Shown here: piece by piece, positions 19,186 to 28,067 of the stretch
Layout of the letters: each line of letters opens with the position of its first letter
How positions within the stretch are numbered: position 1 is the stretch's first letter
Assembly (NCBI RefSeq): GCF_028206795.1
Contig: NZ_JAQLFJ010000001.1
Span: 62,001 to 126,000, forward strand
From: Collinsella aerofaciens
Lineage (GTDB): Bacteria; Actinomycetota; Coriobacteriia; Coriobacteriales; Coriobacteriaceae
DNA: 64,000 nucleotides
Direction of reading: 5' to 3'
The notes under the pieces: model-generated
Database searches by the model: none
The model's input: the letters and a program-made list of their open reading frames with translations, nothing else
What the model was told of the DNA's origin: nothing
Program-made: the position numbers and the translations under genes

Positions 19186-19211
19186 ACATTCCGTCTGCAT
19201 AGGCTATATTC

Positions 19212-19242
19212 GAGGGGTACGTTCGCGTACCCCTCTTTTTTT
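19212..19242 (+). terminator. Strong terminator of the ribosomal operon
   Basis: A perfect 10-bp stem (19212-19221 with 19226-19235), a TTCG tetraloop and seven T residues. It closes the rplE-rplQ transcription unit. Confidence 0.95.
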
Positions 19243-19277
19243 GTCGCGATACCGTTGATTGTTTGTTGGGAGCGCCC

Positions 19278-20102
19278 ATGACCGCGCCGTCTGATTTCAA
19301 TTCGATTCCCGAGCTCGATGCCACGTTGGTGTTTCGCGTGGCCTATGACGGCTCGTCCTATAGCGGATTTGCCGAGCAGCCGGGGCAGACGACGGTTGCG
19401 GGCGAGCTTCGTCGTGCTATCGAGACACTGCTTCGCCGCCCGATCGACCTGACGTGTGCGGGGCGTACCGATGCCGGCGTGCACGCGGTGGCACAGTACA
19501 TCAGCGTGCCCGTAACGGACGCTGAGCTGTCTTTAACGCGCCGTAGGTGGCTGCGGGCTATGGATGCCCTCCTGCCCAAAGATATCGCCATAAACGAGGT
19601 CTACAAGGCTCGTAAGGGCTTTTCTGCGCGCTTTGACGCGCGCTCTCGCACTTACACCTATCGCATTGCCGATCGTGATGCGCGGCCCGTGCTGTCACGC
19701 GGTGCTGTGTGGTGGCATCGCTATCCCCTCGACGTCGATGCGATGGCGGCCGCCTGCCCTGCGCTTTTGGGCGAGCAGGACTTTAAAAGCTTTTGCAAGG
19801 TTGCCTCTGCCGTGGGCAAACCTACGCACCGCTGCGTAATGCGCGCCGAGTTTGGCCATGAGGTTGCGTTTGGCGAGGACATCCTGACGTTTACCATCGA
19901 GGGCAATGCGTTTCTGCATTCGATGGTCCGCACGATCGTGGGCACGCTTGTCGAGATTGGCATGCATCGCCGTGAACCCGAGTGGATGCGCGAGGTCATC
20001 GATGCTTGCGACCGTACCGCTGCGGGCCCCACGGCTCCTGCCTGCGGCCTTACGTTTATGGGCGTGGATTACGATCCCGCCGAGCTCGTCGTGCTCGACT
20101 AG
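19278..20102 (+). CDS. truA: tRNA pseudouridine(38-40) synthase TruA
   Basis: A 274-residue pseudouridine synthase acting on tRNA positions 38-40. The catalytic aspartate is D65 in AGRTDAGVHA. FRVAYDGSSYSGF at the N-terminus is typical. The ATG at 19278 follows GGGAG; the in-frame TTG at 19263 lacks a site. It follows rplQ, a common arrangement in Gram-positives, but is separated from it by the terminator. Confidence 0.93.
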   Translation: MTAPSDFNSIPELDATLVFRVAYDGSSYSGFAEQPGQTTVAGELRRAIETLLRRPIDLTCAGRTDAGVHAVAQYISVPVTDAELSLTRRRWLRAMDALLPKDIAINEVYKARKGFSARFDARSRTYTYRIADRDARPVLSRGAVWWHRYPLDVDAMAAACPALLGEQDFKSFCKVASAVGKPTHRCVMRAEFGHEVAFGEDILTFTIEGNAFLHSMVRTIVGTLVEIGMHRREPEWMREVIDACDRTAAGPTAPACGLTFMGVDYDPAELVVLD

Positions 20103-20263
20103 GGGAGGGCTCGACGCGTCGTGCGTCGACACCCGTCATCTGTGGGCTGCGCGTGTGCAACATCTGTTCTTGGCGTGCAATACAACCGGTGTCTAATTGC
20201 TTTTATTGTCGGGGTGTACCATGAACCACGGTTTGATTCATTGCTGTCGAGAGGACGGATAAC

Positions 20264-21304
20264 TTGGTTCGACGTGGCTCGCATCCGCGACTTTCGGTGA
20301 TCCTTGTGGTAGAAGGTTCGCCCAGCTATGCGATGCGTGCGCTCGAGAGTATCCAGAACCAAGACCTCTACGATTTGCAGATTGTCGTTGTTTGCCGCGA
20401 TGCTGCGCCCGGTGTGCGCCATTCGCTTCAAGTTGCTGCCGACAGGGACATCCATATTGATTTGATTGACGTCGAGGACGCGAAGCGCGGCGCTTGTATT
20501 CGTGCCGGTTTTGATGCCTCGCGCGGCTCTCACATCATCGCCATGAACGCCGATGAGTGGTTTGCTCCGCAGGCCCTTTCCAAGATGGTCGATATCGCGT
20601 GCGATACTGCGGCAGACATGGTGTTCCCCTCGGTGTCGCTCGATCGATACGATGCGCATCGCGAGCGTCATTCGCGCGTCTTGGATGCTGCCTCTATTGC
20701 CATAGAAGACGAGTCTTCTATGGTGACTGGGCTGCCCCAGTTGATTTTGGGCGGCCTAGTCGCTCAGACCTCTGGCGCGATGTATAGCCGTCCGCTGTTT
20801 GAGGCATGCCTGTCGCGCGGCAAGGCGTACCGTACGGTTGAGTTTATGGCTTATGCGCTCTCGCAGGCACGATTCGTGTCCGGCTGCGGCGACGCTTGTT
20901 TCCACGCGGTGGCACCTAAGCTTACAGATGCCTTTGATCCCACCATGTATGCCAGGATATCCGATGACACTCGAGCGCTCGACGAGCTTGCGGACTCACT
21001 CTCGGAAGCAGATAGCGGTGGTCGGCTCAAGCTGGCAAGCCAAAAGTTCTACTTTGCCGGACTGGTCGCCTGCATCGAGAATTTGTGTCTGAGCCCGCAT
21101 GGGGTGTCGTCAATTGAGCGTTCCGCCCGCATGCGTGATATGCTCGAGGCGCCTCGAACCCGTCAGATGGTCGCCGCGCTCAAGGACAACCATCGGGGAC
21201 TCGGTCTGTTGTTTGGGCCGATCGCCAGTGCCAAGCCCGCGCGCTGCGTGATGTGTACGCATCTGGCAGCTTTTCTCAACCGGACGGGCGTAAAAACCGC
21301 CTAA
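20264..21304 (+). CDS. GT2-like glycosyltransferase
   Basis: A 346-residue protein with a GT-A/family 2 glycosyltransferase N-terminal half: SVILVVEGSPSYAMRALESI, then IVVVCRD, and a degenerate acidic site MNADEWF near residue 95 in place of the usual DDD/DxD. The C-terminal half is unassigned. It starts with TTG after GAGG. Acceptor and sugar donor are unknown; no other cell-envelope sugar genes adjoin it, so it may be an inactive or atypical member. It stands alone between truA and argR. Confidence 0.65.
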   Translation: MVRRGSHPRLSVILVVEGSPSYAMRALESIQNQDLYDLQIVVVCRDAAPGVRHSLQVAADRDIHIDLIDVEDAKRGACIRAGFDASRGSHIIAMNADEWFAPQALSKMVDIACDTAADMVFPSVSLDRYDAHRERHSRVLDAASIAIEDESSMVTGLPQLILGGLVAQTSGAMYSRPLFEACLSRGKAYRTVEFMAYALSQARFVSGCGDACFHAVAPKLTDAFDPTMYARISDDTRALDELADSLSEADSGGRLKLASQKFYFAGLVACIENLCLSPHGVSSIERSARMRDMLEAPRTRQMVAALKDNHRGLGLLFGPIASAKPARCVMCTHLAAFLNRTGVKTA

Positions 21305-21310
21305 ACGGCT

Positions 21311-21348
21311 CATTTCGAAACAAATTTGCATAGAATTGTTTCGAAATG
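21311..21348. other. 13-bp inverted repeat before argR
   Basis: CATTTCGAAACAA (21311-21323) is perfectly complementary to 21336-21348 across 12 nt. It sits 7 nt after the glycosyltransferase stop and about 90 bp before argR. No T-tract follows, so it is either an operator-like site or a stem-loop; it does not match the usual ARG box. Confidence 0.5.
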
Positions 21349-21436
21349 CGTTCTTATACACAAAAGCCTTCAAATAGCGTTAAACTATTCAATCACTGAT
21401 TGATTGTCTCCGCCATCTTTTGGAGAGAGGGTTTGT

Positions 21437-21874
21437 ATGGCTAAAAAACGCAATGGGCGCCAGGATGCCATTAGAGATATTGTGCGCAATAAGGACGTCC
21501 GCACGCAGCGCGTGCTGGTCGATGAGCTCCGCGCTATGGGCTTTGATTGCACGCAGGCGACTGTCTCTCGCGATATTGCCGACATGGGGCTGCGTAAGCT
21601 CCCTGAGGGCATCTATGTTCTGGCAGAGGACCTGCACCTGCAGCGTATGGTTTCCGAGCTCGTAACGGGCGTTCTGCGCACCGATAATCTGGTTATGATC
21701 AAGGCTCAGCCTGGCACGGCTTCCGGCATCGCCGCCGCTGTTGATGCGGCAGAGCTGCCCGATGTGCTTGGCTCGCTTGCCGGCAACGATACGATTTTGG
21801 TTATTGCCCAGACGGCCGAGGACGGCGAGCGTCTTGAGGCGCTGATCAATAAGCTGAGCAATTCTCGCAAGTAG
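21437..21874 (+). CDS. argR: Arginine repressor ArgR
   Basis: A 145-residue ArgR with a winged-helix N-terminal domain (VRTQRVLVDELRAMGFDCTQ then ATVSRDI) and the C-terminal hexamerisation/arginine-binding domain (GTASGIAAAVDAAELPDVLG). The ATG at 21437 follows GAGAGAGG. No arginine genes are in the window; it may act at distant operons. Confidence 0.92.
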   Translation: MAKKRNGRQDAIRDIVRNKDVRTQRVLVDELRAMGFDCTQATVSRDIADMGLRKLPEGIYVLAEDLHLQRMVSELVTGVLRTDNLVMIKAQPGTASGIAAAVDAAELPDVLGSLAGNDTILVIAQTAEDGERLEALINKLSNSRK

Positions 21875-21925
21875 GCGTGCGGGTCGTGCGCTCGGCACTG
21901 TGCGCGCTGACATAGTGGCTTGTAA

Positions 21926-21960
21926 GGGGTATCGACGTTGGTCGGTACCCCCCTTTTTTT
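21926..21960 (+). terminator. Terminator after argR
   Basis: An 11-bp stem (GGGGTATCGAC at 21926-21936 with 21941-21951, one G-U) followed by a run of T at 21954-21960. Confidence 0.88.
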
Positions 21961-22000
21961 GTCTGCCGGTATAAAGATCGCCTACCAGGCCGCTTCGAAC

Positions 22001-22040
22001 TAAAAGGCCCCCGAGCAGTTTAATAAGCTGCTCGGGGGCC
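22001..22040 (-). terminator. Terminator of the PBP gene (minus strand)
   Basis: A perfect 13-bp stem (22006-22018 with 22028-22040) with a 9-nt loop. Read on the minus strand it is followed by CTTTTAG, placing a T-run after the penicillin-binding-protein gene. Confidence 0.85.
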
Positions 22041-22065
22041 CTGTTGCTTATGGCTGGATGAATTT

Positions 22066-24282
22066 CTAGCCGACCGTATCGTCAGGCGTGGGCGAGGGGT
22101 CGGGAGTGGGCGTAGGCGTAGGCGTAGGCGTAGGCGTAGGCGTAGGCGTGCCGCCATCGCCGCCGGTCGAACCACCAGTGGAGCCGCCCGTCGAGCCACC
22201 GGTCGTACCGGTGCCGCCGGTGGTGTCGCCGCCCGTGGTCTCGGTGGTCGTGGTCGTCGTTGTCGTCGTCGTTGTGGTTTCCTCTTCGTCCTCGTTCTCG
22301 TCCTTGTCGTCGTTCTCCGTCTTCTTGGTGTTGTTGGTGCCGTAGAACTTCCAGACGCTGTTGTTCTTGTAGGTGGGCGCCGTTCCGGTCGCAAACTCCT
22401 CGCGCTCGGTACCGGTCAGAACGGTGTTCATAAACCGCTTAAAGACAGGCAGGTTGGTGCTGTCGCCCAGCAGGTCTGTGCCGTATTTTTGGATGGGAAT
22501 CTCGCCCGCGGAATAGCCGGTCCACAGGGCGCACGCCAGCTGCGGGGTATAGCCGCAGAACCACAGGTTGGTGGTGTTGTCGGTGGTGCCCGTCTTGCCG
22601 GCATAGGGCTGGTTGACGCTCAGGGCGCCGGCAGCACCCGTACCGCCGCCCTTCATGACGCCGGACAGAACATCGGTGACCGCGGCGGCCTCGCCCTCGG
22701 TAAGTACCTGTGAGGGATTGTCGGTGTGCTGGTACAGAACCGAGCCGGTACGCGAGTCGATCTCAGTGATGGCGATCGGCTGGCGATAATAGCCGCCGTT
22801 GGCAAAAGTGGCGTAGGCCGATGCCATCTCGAGCGGCGAGATGGACCCGGTGCCGAGCGTCATGACGGGAACGTCCTCGATATTGTCCTTGGCGGGATCG
22901 ATGCCGAGCTTTTTGACGAGCGACATGATCTTGTTGTTGCCGATGGCTTCTGCCACCTGAATGTAGCCGGTGTTGGATGAGTATGCCGTTGCCTGCTTAA
23001 GCGTGATGTTGCCATAGCTCTGGTTGGCATAGTTTTGCACCTTGGTCGTGGTGCCCTTGGCTGTAAGAGGCGAGTTGCAGTTGAGGGTGACGTTGGGGTT
23101 CATGCCGTTTTGGATGGCAGTTGCCAGCGTAAAGGCCTTAAACGTGGAGCCCACGGGGCGCTTTGCCGTAGCGTGGTTCACGTGATTCTCGTCGGCGTTG
23201 TAGTCGTAGCCGCCCACCATGCACTTGATGTAGCCGGTCTTGGGGTCAACGACGACCATGCCCATGTCCAGGCCGTCGAGCGAAAGCGTGTCGAGCTGCG
23301 CTCGCACAGCCTCCTCGGCCACCTGCTGCATGGTGGGGTCGATGGTGGTCTTGACGGTCAGACCGCCCTTAAAGAGCACGTCGGTGGAGAACTCCTGCTC
23401 AAGCAGCTGCTTAACGTAGGAGACAAAGTAGGGTTGAGAGTACACATCGACGCCACTGCCCGAAATCTCGGTCACGTTAAGCGTGATGGGCTCAGCCTGT
23501 GCGGCATCGTGCTCTTCCTGTGTGATGTGGCCCAGACGCAGCATGTTGTCCAGAACCTTGTTGCGGCGGGACAGTGCCAGGTCGGGATTGACCGTGGGGT
23601 CGTACTGCGAGGGCGAGTTGGGAAGGCCGATGAGCAGCGCGGCCTCGCTCAGGGTGAGGTCGGCGGCGCTCTTGGACAGATAGGTTTCGGCTGCGGCCTC
23701 GATGCCGTAGGCGCCGTGACCGTAGTAGATGGTGTTGAGGTACATCATGAGGATCTCGTCTTTGGAGTACATGTCCTCCATCTTGACGGCGATGTAGGCC
23801 TCGCGCACCTTACGCTCGATGGTCGAGTCGAACTGCTCCTCCTGCAGGATGGTGTTGCGCACCAGCTGCTGGGTGATAGTCGAGGCGCCTTCGTGCCCGC
23901 CGCCGAGGGTTGCCACCGCAGCACGCGCGATACCCCACAGGTCGATACCGCCGTGCTCGTAGAAGCGCTCGTCCTCGACGTCAACGGTGCCCTGCAGCAC
24001 GTAGGGGGAGACCTCGTCCTTGGTGATGGACTTGCGGTTTTGCGTGTAGAAGCTCGCGATCTTGTTGCCGTTGCAGTCGACGATCTCGGTGGGCTCGCTC
24101 ACCAGATACGCGTTGGCGTCGATGTAGTCGGGCAGATCGGACAGCCAGCGGTTGACGTTGCCGACCATGCCGATGCCAAATGCCACGCCCGCGATAAGCA
24201 AAAAGCCCAAAAACGAGAGCAGGATTATGGGCAGGGCATGCGTCTTTGAACGGCTGTGTCCCTGTCGTTGGCGAGGACCCAT
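22066..24282 (-). CDS. Class A penicillin-binding protein (PBP1A-like)
   Basis: A 738-residue bifunctional murein synthase. A membrane anchor lies near residues 18-40. The GT51 transglycosylase follows with catalytic E103 in VEDERFYEHG and the GASTITQQLVRN motif. The transpeptidase has STFK (S379), SSN (435-437) and KTG (563-565). The start at 24282 is set by CTGGAGGT just upstream; the open frame runs further but without similarity. The tail from about residue 665 is low-complexity: acidic, then a threonine run, Gly/Thr-rich, then six Pro-Thr pairs encoded by an exact hexanucleotide array. Divergent from the U32 gene. Confidence 0.92.
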   Translation of the reverse strand: MGPRQRQGHSRSKTHALPIILLSFLGFLLIAGVAFGIGMVGNVNRWLSDLPDYIDANAYLVSEPTEIVDCNGNKIASFYTQNRKSITKDEVSPYVLQGTVDVEDERFYEHGGIDLWGIARAAVATLGGGHEGASTITQQLVRNTILQEEQFDSTIERKVREAYIAVKMEDMYSKDEILMMYLNTIYYGHGAYGIEAAAETYLSKSAADLTLSEAALLIGLPNSPSQYDPTVNPDLALSRRNKVLDNMLRLGHITQEEHDAAQAEPITLNVTEISGSGVDVYSQPYFVSYVKQLLEQEFSTDVLFKGGLTVKTTIDPTMQQVAEEAVRAQLDTLSLDGLDMGMVVVDPKTGYIKCMVGGYDYNADENHVNHATAKRPVGSTFKAFTLATAIQNGMNPNVTLNCNSPLTAKGTTTKVQNYANQSYGNITLKQATAYSSNTGYIQVAEAIGNNKIMSLVKKLGIDPAKDNIEDVPVMTLGTGSISPLEMASAYATFANGGYYRQPIAITEIDSRTGSVLYQHTDNPSQVLTEGEAAAVTDVLSGVMKGGGTGAAGALSVNQPYAGKTGTTDNTTNLWFCGYTPQLACALWTGYSAGEIPIQKYGTDLLGDSTNLPVFKRFMNTVLTGTEREEFATGTAPTYKNNSVWKFYGTNNTKKTENDDKDENEDEEETTTTTTTTTTTTETTGGDTTGGTGTTGGSTGGSTGGSTGGDGGTPTPTPTPTPTPTPTPDPSPTPDDTVG
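22111..22146 (-). repeat. Hexanucleotide tandem array in PBP tail
   Basis: Six exact copies of CGTAGG (plus strand), read on the minus strand as CCTACG and encoding Pro-Thr six times near the PBP C-terminus. As a multiple of three, copy-number change would vary tail length without breaking the frame. Confidence 0.9.
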
Positions 24283-24444
24283 ATATTGACCTCCAGGTAT
24301 GTCGTGCCGGACGGTGGATGTGCCGTCGGGGCAGGATGGACATAAGTTATTACACGATAAACCAAACGGGGCGCGCGAGGCCTCGTGTATGCTGGAAGAC
24401 GGCATTTTTCAGAGTGAATGCATACCTTGGTAAGGAGTTTGTCG

Positions 24445-26403
24445 ATGGCGATTCGGACGATGGGGCCGAGCGGACAATACGAGACTGGATTGGATGCTGC
24501 CGGTGCGGCGCTACCCGAGCTGCTGGCGCCGGCGGGCGGGCTCGACCAGATGCTTGCGGCCATCGCCGCGGGTGCCGATGCCATCTATGCGGGGTTGGGC
24601 GGCTTTAACGCCCGTGTGAGCGCTCATGGCTTTACGGATGACGAGTTTGCGCGCGGTTGTGCCGTGGCGCATGCTCATGGCGTGCGTGTGTACGTGACGC
24701 TCAACGTGTTCGTGTTTGACGATGAGCTGTCCGACGCGGTGGCGCTGGGAGCTCATGCACTGGAGCTGGGCGCCGATGCTCTGATTGTGGCCGATGCCGG
24801 GTTGGCCTGCGCGCTGCGCGCGGCGATTCCCGGGGTCGAGATTCACCTGTCCACGCAGGCGGGCGCTCATAGCGAGGGTGCCGTGCGGCTTGCCGCCGAC
24901 GAGCTGGGGGTCGAGCGCGTGACGACGGCACGCGAGCTGACGGTCGACGAGATTGCGGCGCTATGTGCCACGGGCGTGCCCATCGAGGTATTCTGCCACG
25001 GTGCGATTTGCATCGGCTATTCGGGGGCGTGCGAGTTCTCGGCCCTGCGGCGTGGGCGCTCGGCGATGCGCGGCGACTGCACACAGCCGTGCCGTCTGGC
25101 GTACGACCTAGTGGACGAGGCGGGGCAGAGTGTTGTTGCTGTCGAGGGAGATCGCCTGCTGTGCCCGCGCGACTATCTGGGTATTGCGCATCTGCCCGAG
25201 CTTGTAGATGCCGGCGTGGCGTCGCTCAAGATCGAGGGGCGCATGAAGAACCCCGATTACGTATTCAACGTGGTGCGGGTGTGGCGCCGGGCACTCGATA
25301 TGCTGTGCGACGGCGCGTGGGACCCCGGTGCCGTGGAAGAGCTTGAGCGTGAGCTGGGAAGGTCGTTTAACCGTGGGTTTACCGATGCGTACCTGCGAGG
25401 GCGTTCGGGTGCCGAGCTGATGAGCTTTGAGCGCGCAATTAACCAGGGCGTGCGCGTGGGGCGCTTGGTCGCTGTGGGCCACGAAGAGGTGACCGTTGAG
25501 CTCGACGCCGCCGTGGCGGCGGGTGACACGCTCGAGATTCGGTTCTATCCGGGTGTCGACGCGCGTCCCGATGTGCCCAAGCGCTGGCCGCAGGTGCCCT
25601 GCCCGGTGGATGCCGCAGCGTGGAAGCGCGTTGTCGTGCATTGCAAGCGTAAGGTTGACACGGGCTGCGAGGTATACCTGATTCGCAGCGCCGGCGTGTT
25701 GGATCAGACGGCGGCTGTGTTGGAGCGCATGCGGGCCGAGGCGGATGCGATTGCGCCCGTTGCGCGTGCCGTTGAGGTGCTGCCCTTTGAGGACGTTGCG
25801 GTGGATGGCGGTGCGTCGACGGAGTTGGTGGAGTGCGCGGTTCCCGCTCGCATGGTTTTTGCTTGGCAGCTGATGGATGCCGACCCGCGCGGAGAACTCG
25901 ATTTGTCCGACGCCGTTGTGGTGCTTGACGAGGTGTGCCGCACGGGTGACGCTGACCGGACCCGCTCACTGATGCAGCGTGCCGGGTGCGTCGTCTGCCG
26001 CAACCTGGGACAGGTGGTGATCGCTCGCGAGCTGGGCGTGACATTTGACGTGGCGGCGCCGGTGTTCTGCGCGAATCGGGCCACGCTTACCTGGCTGCGC
26101 GGACTCGGTGCGGGGCGGGTGTACTTGCCGGCCGAGTTGCTCGGCAATGATGCGGAGCGTATTGCCGAACTGGCTGCTGAACCCGGCGTCTTTGGTCCGG
26201 TCGACGCCGACCGTCCCGAGCTTATGGTGTGCGAGCACTGCCTGCTGACCGCCGAGGGCGTCTGCGCCACCGATGCGACGGGACAGGTCCGTTGCCGCGA
26301 CTGCTTGCGTCGTCGGCAGGTACGCTATCTGGTTGAGCGTGACGGTACACGTCTGCCAGTTGCCATTGACGCATGCGGCAGGACGAGGATTTTCCTGTCG
26401 TAG
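24445..26403 (+). CDS. U32-family peptidase/tRNA-modification type protein
   Basis: A 652-residue U32 protein. The family signature is visible at about residues 184-200 (EVFCHGAICIGYSGAC), followed by GDCTQPCR and later KIEGRMKNPDYV. Members with this architecture include the collagenase-like proteins and the RlhA/TrhP RNA hydroxylation factors. A cysteine-rich C-terminal stretch (CEHC, then VRCRDC) may bind metal. The start at 24445 follows AAGGAG; upstream ATG 24418 has no site. I cannot separate protease from RNA-modification roles by sequence. Confidence 0.82.
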   Translation: MAIRTMGPSGQYETGLDAAGAALPELLAPAGGLDQMLAAIAAGADAIYAGLGGFNARVSAHGFTDDEFARGCAVAHAHGVRVYVTLNVFVFDDELSDAVALGAHALELGADALIVADAGLACALRAAIPGVEIHLSTQAGAHSEGAVRLAADELGVERVTTARELTVDEIAALCATGVPIEVFCHGAICIGYSGACEFSALRRGRSAMRGDCTQPCRLAYDLVDEAGQSVVAVEGDRLLCPRDYLGIAHLPELVDAGVASLKIEGRMKNPDYVFNVVRVWRRALDMLCDGAWDPGAVEELERELGRSFNRGFTDAYLRGRSGAELMSFERAINQGVRVGRLVAVGHEEVTVELDAAVAAGDTLEIRFYPGVDARPDVPKRWPQVPCPVDAAAWKRVVVHCKRKVDTGCEVYLIRSAGVLDQTAAVLERMRAEADAIAPVARAVEVLPFEDVAVDGGASTELVECAVPARMVFAWQLMDADPRGELDLSDAVVVLDEVCRTGDADRTRSLMQRAGCVVCRNLGQVVIARELGVTFDVAAPVFCANRATLTWLRGLGAGRVYLPAELLGNDAERIAELAAEPGVFGPVDADRPELMVCEHCLLTAEGVCATDATGQVRCRDCLRRRQVRYLVERDGTRLPVAIDACGRTRIFLS

Positions 26404-26499
26404 GTGCCGCGTCGCGTCAGTTTGTTATCATAAGAGAGTTTATGGACTTCCAGCACCGCCGTTTTCGGCGAGGGTGCTATAGCAAAAGGAGGATACCCA

Positions 26500-27711
26500 A
26501 TGCTGTCTGTTGACGAGCAAATGCGTATCATCACCTCGGGCGCCGCGCAGATCGTTCCCGAGGCCGACCTTCGCAAGAAGCTTGAGAAGGGCGAGCCCCT
26601 CAACATCAAGCTCGGCGTCGACCCCACCAGCCCCGACCTGCACCTGGGCCACGCCGTGCCGCTGCGCAAGATGCGTCAGTTCCAGGACCTGGGCCACAAC
26701 GTCACCCTCATCATCGGCAACGGTACCGCGTTGATTGGCGACCCTTCGGGCAAGAATTCCACCCGTCCGCAGCTTTCGCAGGAGCAGATCGAGGCCAACG
26801 CCGAGACCTACGTGAGCCAGGCCATGAAGATCCTGGATCCCGAGAAGACCACCATCGTGCACAACGGCGACTGGATCCTTTCGATGGACCTGGCCGGCCT
26901 GCTGCAGGTGTGCTCCAAGTTCACCGTCGCCCGCATCCTTGAGCGCGATGACTTTACCAAGCGCTACCAGTCTCAGACGCCGATCGCCCTGCATGAGTTC
27001 CTGTATCCCGTGATGCAGGCCTTCGACTCCGTGCAGATCAAGGCCGACGTGGAGATGGGCGGCACCGACCAGCTCTTCAACCTGCTCGCTGGTCGCGAGC
27101 TCATGGAGAAGATGGGTATGGAGCCGCAGATCGCGCTTACCATGCCGCTGCTCGAGGGCACCGATGGCGTGCGCAAGATGTCCAAGTCCTACGGCAACTA
27201 CATCGGCCTGACCGATGCTCCCAAGGATATGTTCGGCAAGACCATGTCCATCCCCGACGAGATGATCGGCAAGTACTATCGTCTGGCCAGCTCGCTCACC
27301 CCGGCCGAGGTCGACAAGATCGACGCTGCTCTGGCCGATGGTTCCGCCGATCCCTATGAGCTCAAGCGCGCACTGGGCCGCGACCTGTGCGACACCTACC
27401 ACGGCGCCGGCGCCGGCGACGAGGCTCAGGCCGAGTTCGACCGCGTGTTCAAGGAGGGCCAGCTTGCCGACTTCCCCGAGAAGCACGTTGAGCTGACCGT
27501 CAACGATGAGGGCCAGATTTACCTCGCCGGCCTCCTCAAGGACCTGGGTCTTTCTGCCAGCGCCGGCCAGGCCCGTCGCGATATCGACGGCGGCGGCGTC
27601 AAGATCAACGGCAAGGCCGTGGCTCCCAAGAGCTACAACATCGATCCCAGCGCCCTCAAGCTGGGCGACACCCTCTCCGTAGGCAAGCGCAAGGGCTTCA
27701 AGTTGATTTAG
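26500..27711 (+). CDS. tyrS: Tyrosyl-tRNA synthetase
   Basis: A 403-residue class I synthetase. HLGH (48-51) is the HIGH box and KMSKS (about 226-230) the second signature. The C-terminal S4-like RNA-binding domain includes ASAGQARRDIDGGGVKING. AAAGGAGG precedes the ATG. The leader is under 100 nt with one small hairpin (26451-26478), too short for a T-box. Confidence 0.96.
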   Translation: MLSVDEQMRIITSGAAQIVPEADLRKKLEKGEPLNIKLGVDPTSPDLHLGHAVPLRKMRQFQDLGHNVTLIIGNGTALIGDPSGKNSTRPQLSQEQIEANAETYVSQAMKILDPEKTTIVHNGDWILSMDLAGLLQVCSKFTVARILERDDFTKRYQSQTPIALHEFLYPVMQAFDSVQIKADVEMGGTDQLFNLLAGRELMEKMGMEPQIALTMPLLEGTDGVRKMSKSYGNYIGLTDAPKDMFGKTMSIPDEMIGKYYRLASSLTPAEVDKIDAALADGSADPYELKRALGRDLCDTYHGAGAGDEAQAEFDRVFKEGQLADFPEKHVELTVNDEGQIYLAGLLKDLGLSASAGQARRDIDGGGVKINGKAVAPKSYNIDPSALKLGDTLSVGKRKGFKLI

Positions 27712-27712
27712 T

Positions 27713-27736
27713 TCCGCCGTTCTACCGAACGGCGGA
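27713..27736 (+). terminator. Stem-loop after tyrS
   Basis: A perfect 10-bp stem (27713-27722 with 27727-27736) with a TACC loop, 2 nt after the tyrS stop. There is no T-run, so termination is uncertain. Confidence 0.55.
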
Positions 27737-27750
27737 CCGGCCGACGCTGC

Positions 27751-27849
27751 GCGGGCCGCATTTGGACAATCTGACGTTCAACTTCAAGGGCGCGACCAGA
27801 AGGTCAGCGCCCTTTCGTTTCACGTCACCTTGTCTCAAATGCGGCCCGC
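27751..27849. repeat. 99-bp composite palindrome
   Basis: Outer arms 27751-27769 and 27830-27849 are complementary apart from one extra base. Inside, TGACGT (27772-27777) pairs with 27822-27827, and AAGGGCGC/GACC (27786-27797) pairs with 27801-27813. The whole folds as one long hairpin between tyrS and ade. Confidence 0.75.
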
Positions 27850-27971
27850 TCGCTGTCGTTGCCAAAACATCGGCGCTCCCTTTGTTGGCACTTTGGGACA
27901 CTCCTTGTATTGGTGCTCAGCGGCAGTCCCCATTGCACCAAGTGGCGTGTGCCGTTAAGCGGAGAGGCGCA

Positions 27972-28047
27972 TTGTTGACCCATCGTTTGGGCATACAATG
28001 GCTATTGGTTTGCTGCGGTGAAGGTTTGTCCGCTCCGCAGCTTTTTT
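27972..28047 (+). promoter_or_regulatory. ade: ade promoter and leader hairpin
   Basis: TTGTTG (27972-27977), a 16-bp spacer and TACAAT (27994-27999) form a plausible promoter. Just after the predicted start of transcription, GCTGCGG (28012-28018) pairs with 28035-28041 and is followed by six T residues, 20 bp before the ade start. It is either a 5' stabilising hairpin or an attenuator. No purine-riboswitch consensus was seen. The remaining spacer 27850-27971 holds nothing I recognise. Confidence 0.45.
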
Positions 28048-28067
28048 CTACGGTTAAAGGAGTATGT

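Noticed and set aside
22111..22146. CRISPR-like short repeats
   Set aside because: The units are 6 bp, contiguous without spacers and encode Pro-Thr within the PBP gene.
26404..26499. T-box riboswitch before tyrS
   Set aside because: The leader is under 100 nt and lacks a T-box sequence or specifier stem.
27850..28067. Purine riboswitch before ade
   Set aside because: No conserved purine-aptamer loops were found; only a simple hairpin with T-run.
27762..28067. 102-residue N-terminal extension of adenine deaminase
   Set aside because: It crosses the composite palindrome and hairpin, has no family similarity, and a good ribosome-binding site sits before ATG 28068.
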